From the NCBI GenBank assembly GCA_041399155.1, contig JAWKTI010000007.1:62001-126000 (forward strand): 64,000 nucleotides of DNA, in the 5' to 3' direction. The position numbers were made by a program, and so were the translations under genes. The DNA comes from Zavarzinella sp. (GTDB lineage Bacteria > Planctomycetota > Planctomycetia > Gemmatales > Gemmataceae). The notes beneath the pieces were generated by a model. That model was not told the origin of the DNA. It worked only from the letters and a program-made list of their open reading frames with translations, and made no database searches. Positions 61,441 to 64,000 of the stretch are shown here, in pieces; positions within the stretch are counted from its first letter, which is position 1; each line of letters opens with the position of its first letter.

Positions 61441-62721
61441 ATGAAGGATGATACGCACGCACATGGTTCGGCGCGGGGAGAGCACCAGCAATTGGTGGAG
61501 CACTTTTTCCGCCACGAATCATCACGATTGAATGCGGCACTGGTGCGTGTATTCGGCTGGTCTCGCCTGGAGCTGGTGGAAGACATGGTGCAGTCTGCGT
61601 TGCTGGAAGCGATGCAGCACTGGAAACAACGTGGCATTCCAGATAACCCACTGGCATGGATTCGCACGGTGGCCCACAGAAAGGTAATTGATTACCTGCG
61701 ACGAGAAGCCAGATCGGTATCCCTGGAGAATCCGGCAACAGATGTGTCCGCCCCAGACCACATGGGAGAACTGTTTGCCGATGAAGTGATTCAGGATAGC
61801 CAGCTTCGATTGATGTTTGCGTGCTGTCATCCCGCACTGTCCAGCGAATTTCAAATTGTGCTGGTGCTGAAAACATTGTGCGGTTTTTCGTTGAAGGAAA
61901 TTGCCCGCGGACTACTCAGCACGGAAGAGGCAATGAAGAAACGCTTCCAGCGTGCGAAAAAACTGCTGGTGGATCAACAGATCGAATTGAGTGTGCCCGT
62001 ACCGGAAGAATTGCCCGCACGGTGCGTGCCCATTCAACGAATTCTGTATCTGCTGTTCCATGAAGGTTATCGTCCCAGCCAGGGTGGGGAAGGCTTCCGC
62101 CTGGAATGTTGCGAAGAAGCGATTCGCCTGGGCACGTTATTGCTGCAATTACCGGGAATCGATTCGCCATCCACCAAGGCGTTAGTGGCGTTGATGTTGC
62201 TGCACCAGGCCCGCCTGCCAGGACGCACCGATCCCAGTGGCAGGTTGTTATTTCTGGAAGAACAGAACCGCGAACGCTGGGATTGGCCATTGATCTGTCG
62301 GGCGACTGATTTGCTGATGCAATCAATGAATGATCGTTCGATTTCCCGCTACCATCTTGAGGCGGGAATTATTATGCTGCACTGCCACCAGACCGATTGG
62401 CACCAGACCAACTGGCAGGAGATTCTGAACCACTATGATCTGTTGATGCAGCTTGCACCATCGCCAATTTATGGCTTGAATCGGGCGATTGTGGTGGCTC
62501 AGTTACATGGCCCCCAGGCGGGATTGAACGCAGTGGCCCAGATAGACGATCTGCACACATTAACCAAATACCACCTGCTGGATGCCACACTGGGTGAGCT
62601 GCACCGCAAACTGGGACAAAATGAAATTGCCCGGTGCTACTTTCAACAAGCGATTACCAAGACTGATTCGCCGGATGAAAAGGAGATGCTGCACCGCAGA
62701 GTGGCTATGTGCGGTGGGTAA
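61441..62721 (+). CDS. ECF42-type sigma factor with C-terminal TPR-like domain
   Basis: 426 residues from ATG 61441. Sigma region 2 (LELVEDMVQSALLEAMQHW, NPLAWIRTVAHRKVIDYLRR), region 4 (GFSLKEIARGLLSTEEAMKK), then the long DUF6596/SnoaL-free helical tail typical of the group: LPARCVPIQRILYLLFHEGY, EAIRLGTLLLQLPGIDSP and a TPR-like end (YHLLDATLGELHRKLGQNEI). The tail is thought to control sigma activity in place of an anti-sigma factor. Partner DGPF gene just upstream. The last 17 codons are duplicated 472 bp downstream. Ribosome site lies in a repeat. Confidence 0.88.
   Translation: MKDDTHAHGSARGEHQQLVEHFFRHESSRLNAALVRVFGWSRLELVEDMVQSALLEAMQHWKQRGIPDNPLAWIRTVAHRKVIDYLRREARSVSLENPATDVSAPDHMGELFADEVIQDSQLRLMFACCHPALSSEFQIVLVLKTLCGFSLKEIARGLLSTEEAMKKRFQRAKKLLVDQQIELSVPVPEELPARCVPIQRILYLLFHEGYRPSQGGEGFRLECCEEAIRLGTLLLQLPGIDSPSTKALVALMLLHQARLPGRTDPSGRLLFLEEQNRERWDWPLICRATDLLMQSMNDRSISRYHLEAGIIMLHCHQTDWHQTNWQEILNHYDLLMQLAPSPIYGLNRAIVVAQLHGPQAGLNAVAQIDDLHTLTKYHLLDATLGELHRKLGQNEIARCYFQQAITKTDSPDEKEMLHRRVAMCGG
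62669..62721 (+). repeat. 53-bp direct duplication, copy 1 (in sigma gene)
   Basis: Encodes the last 17 residues and stop of the ECF factor. Identical to 63141-63193 except one T/C difference. Confidence 0.9.
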
Positions 62722-62787
62722 TGGTTAGAAACTGCCCACCGTTCAACGTTGTTTTCAATTACAATGTGTGAATGAGTTCCCAATTGG

Positions 62788-63150
62788 ATGGACAATATGC
62801 GAGCCTGTATCAAACGATTCCTGATGCGATTTCAGTTGCTGGGTTTCTTGTTCGCGATTGGATCGGTGATCGGCTTTGTTCTTTTCTTTTCAGTCGATGA
62901 ACTCAGTTTAAGAAGATTGGCAGAAGGAATTCTGGCTGGAATCGGCGGTCCTATTTGGTTGAGTTTGATGGTTACAAACTCCTCCCCGGTCATTTTTGAG
63001 CTTGCGTGCATACTTGGCTGGCTTGGGTTTCCAGCAATGTTCGCACACCCAATATTTCAGAACACTGCATCCAAAGTAGTGACAGTTATTGGCACAATCT
63101 GTTGGTTCATCAGTGGCTTTATGGCGCTTGTGTATGCAAACGCCGGATGA
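62788..63150 (+). CDS. Four-helix membrane protein of unknown function
   Basis: 120 residues. Four hydrophobic segments: LLGFLFAIGSVIGFVLFF, LAEGILAGIGGPIWLSLM, IFELACILGWLGFPAMF and VVTVIGTICWFISGFMALVY. Not recognised. No good ribosome site before ATG 62788 (ATG 62797 is an alternative). Its last two codons and its stop lie inside copy 2 of the 53-bp duplication, so the present C-terminus was made when that segment was inserted. AT-rich relative to the genes on both sides. Confidence 0.55.
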   Translation: MDNMRACIKRFLMRFQLLGFLFAIGSVIGFVLFFSVDELSLRRLAEGILAGIGGPIWLSLMVTNSSPVIFELACILGWLGFPAMFAHPIFQNTASKVVTVIGTICWFISGFMALVYANAG

Positions 63151-63193
63151 AAAGGAGATGCTGCACCGCAGAGTGGCCATGTGCGGTGGGTAA
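63141..63193 (+). repeat. 53-bp direct duplication, copy 2
   Basis: Second copy of the sigma-gene 3' end, 472 bp after copy 1, now in another frame; it provides the stop of the small membrane protein gene. Confidence 0.9.
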
Positions 63194-63255
63194 GTAGGTG
63201 AGACTGTTTTCGACAATCTCGTAAAAAACAGCTATCTTCCCATGCTGAAGTAATC

Positions 63256-64000
63256 ATGAATCAGGCTTTTGAACAGGAATTGCACCACTTTGGGCCAGAT
63301 GGGACAGCACCAACAATGACGGTGCAGGCCGCAACAGCCTACTGTCGGCAGTTTACCGCCCAACAATACGAAAACTTTACGGTGGTCTCCTGGTTGCTGC
63401 CCAGGAAGCTCGCCCAGCGATTTTATCCTGTCTATGCCTGGTGCCGCTGGGCAGATAATCTGGGCGATGAAGCCAGTTCGCCGGAAGAGGCACTGCACCT
63501 GCTTTCCTGGTGGGAACAGGAATTGGCCGCGTGTTATGAAGGTCGACCGCGTCATCCGGTGACCATTGCCCTGCAAAAAGTGGTGGAAGACTGTCTGATC
63601 CCACCGCAACCATTTCTGCAATTGATCGATGCGTTTCGCCAGGATCAGCACGTGCGGGAATACGATCATTACCCACAACTGCTGAGATACTGCCAGCGTT
63701 CTGCCAATCCGGTGGGGCAACTGGTGCTCTATCTGGCGGAACAGTACAACGCAGAGAATGCCGCACTGTCGAACAATGTGTGCACCGCACTGCAATTGAC
63801 GAATTTCTGGCAGGATATCCGCCGCGATTGGGAGAACCTCCAGCGCAGGTATCTTCCAACGGCAGATTGTCAGCAATTTGGCTATTCCCTGGACGATTTT
63901 CAGCAAAAACGCTTTACTCCACAGTTTCAGCAGTTGCTTACCTTCCAGGTGGATCGTGCCCAACGGCTGTTCGATGCTGGCAAACCACTGGTGGGGCGGT
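63256..64000 (+). CDS. hpnC: Squalene/phytoene synthase family protein HpnC, 5' part
   Basis: First 248 codons; the gene runs off the right edge. TVQAATAYCRQFTAQQYENF and VYAWCRWADNLGDEASSPEE carry the first Asp-rich motif (DxxxD), and ALQLTNFWQDIRRDWENLQR the second (DIxxD), both needed to bind Mg-diphosphate. The YENFTVVSWLLP signature is the HpnC subfamily (hydroxysqualene synthase), which with HpnD and HpnE makes squalene for hopanoids and sterols in planctomycetes. Further hpn genes are expected to the right of the window. ATG 63256; no strong ribosome site seen. Confidence 0.9.
   Translation, partial: MNQAFEQELHHFGPDGTAPTMTVQAATAYCRQFTAQQYENFTVVSWLLPRKLAQRFYPVYAWCRWADNLGDEASSPEEALHLLSWWEQELAACYEGRPRHPVTIALQKVVEDCLIPPQPFLQLIDAFRQDQHVREYDHYPQLLRYCQRSANPVGQLVLYLAEQYNAENAALSNNVCTALQLTNFWQDIRRDWENLQRRYLPTADCQQFGYSLDDFQQKRFTPQFQQLLTFQVDRAQRLFDAGKPLVGR

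Overview
The window looks like chromosomal DNA of a planctomycete, probably Gemmatales-like (inference from gene content). Supporting content: a DUF1559 pseudopilin-like protein, two planctomycete-style Ser/Thr kinases (one with WD40 repeats), a Cys-rich YTV-like wall protein, DUF3616 and Sel1/TPR proteins, an ECF42-like sigma factor with its DGPF partner, and a hopanoid-type squalene synthase (HpnC) at the right edge. Species cannot be named from the sequence alone.

Layout. 1-6.4 kb: metabolic genes (GDPD fragment, Fe-type alcohol dehydrogenase, AlkD-like repair protein), then a two-gene membrane module sitting between two copies of a composite dispersed repeat, then a lipoprotein. 6.6-11.9 kb: a leftward envelope cluster (two glycosyltransferases and an MsbA-like flippase with overlapping ends, plus a sugar nucleotidyltransferase). 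12.3-14.4 kb: a replication-origin candidate with two perfect DnaA boxes inside a 17-bp inverted repeat, directly upstream of dnaN. 14.5-16.8 kb: an IS5-family element that has cut the 3' end off a membrane-anchored protein gene; removing the element in silico restores the ancestral C-terminus. 17-21 kb: peroxiredoxin and an AddA-like helicase. 21.2-25.4 kb: a Mn/Zn ABC importer operon whose two permeases carry DtxR-like C-terminal tails. 25.7-31 kb: VOC protein, PseG-like protein, three evenly spaced parS sites, parB, tRNA-Pro and polX.

31-40 kb: TPR protein, a small membrane-anchored protein, WD40 kinase, YTV-like protein with a strong terminator. 40-52 kb: PEP synthase, small proteins, a zinc-ribbon protein coupled to a PLP decarboxylase, a frameshifted kinase, DsbD-like protein, SpoU methyltransferase. 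52-55.5 kb: DUF1559 protein, small lipoprotein, GT4 glycosyltransferase, DUF3616 protein. 55.6-59.7 kb: an accessory-looking stretch with an unrecognised ATPase that ends in a PD-(D/E)XK-like motif, a Sel1 protein and tandem repeats. 60-64 kb: two sigma-like factors, the DGPF protein, an inserted membrane gene bounded by a 53-bp duplication, and hpnC.

Taken together, a DnaA-box region with dnaN, followed about 15 kb later by a parS cluster with parB, suggests the window spans the chromosome origin region. Neither dnaA nor parA is seen here. The most interesting signals are the origin/parS architecture, the sensor-tailed metal permeases, the ATPase/Sel1 accessory pair, and several insertion scars that can be read base by base.
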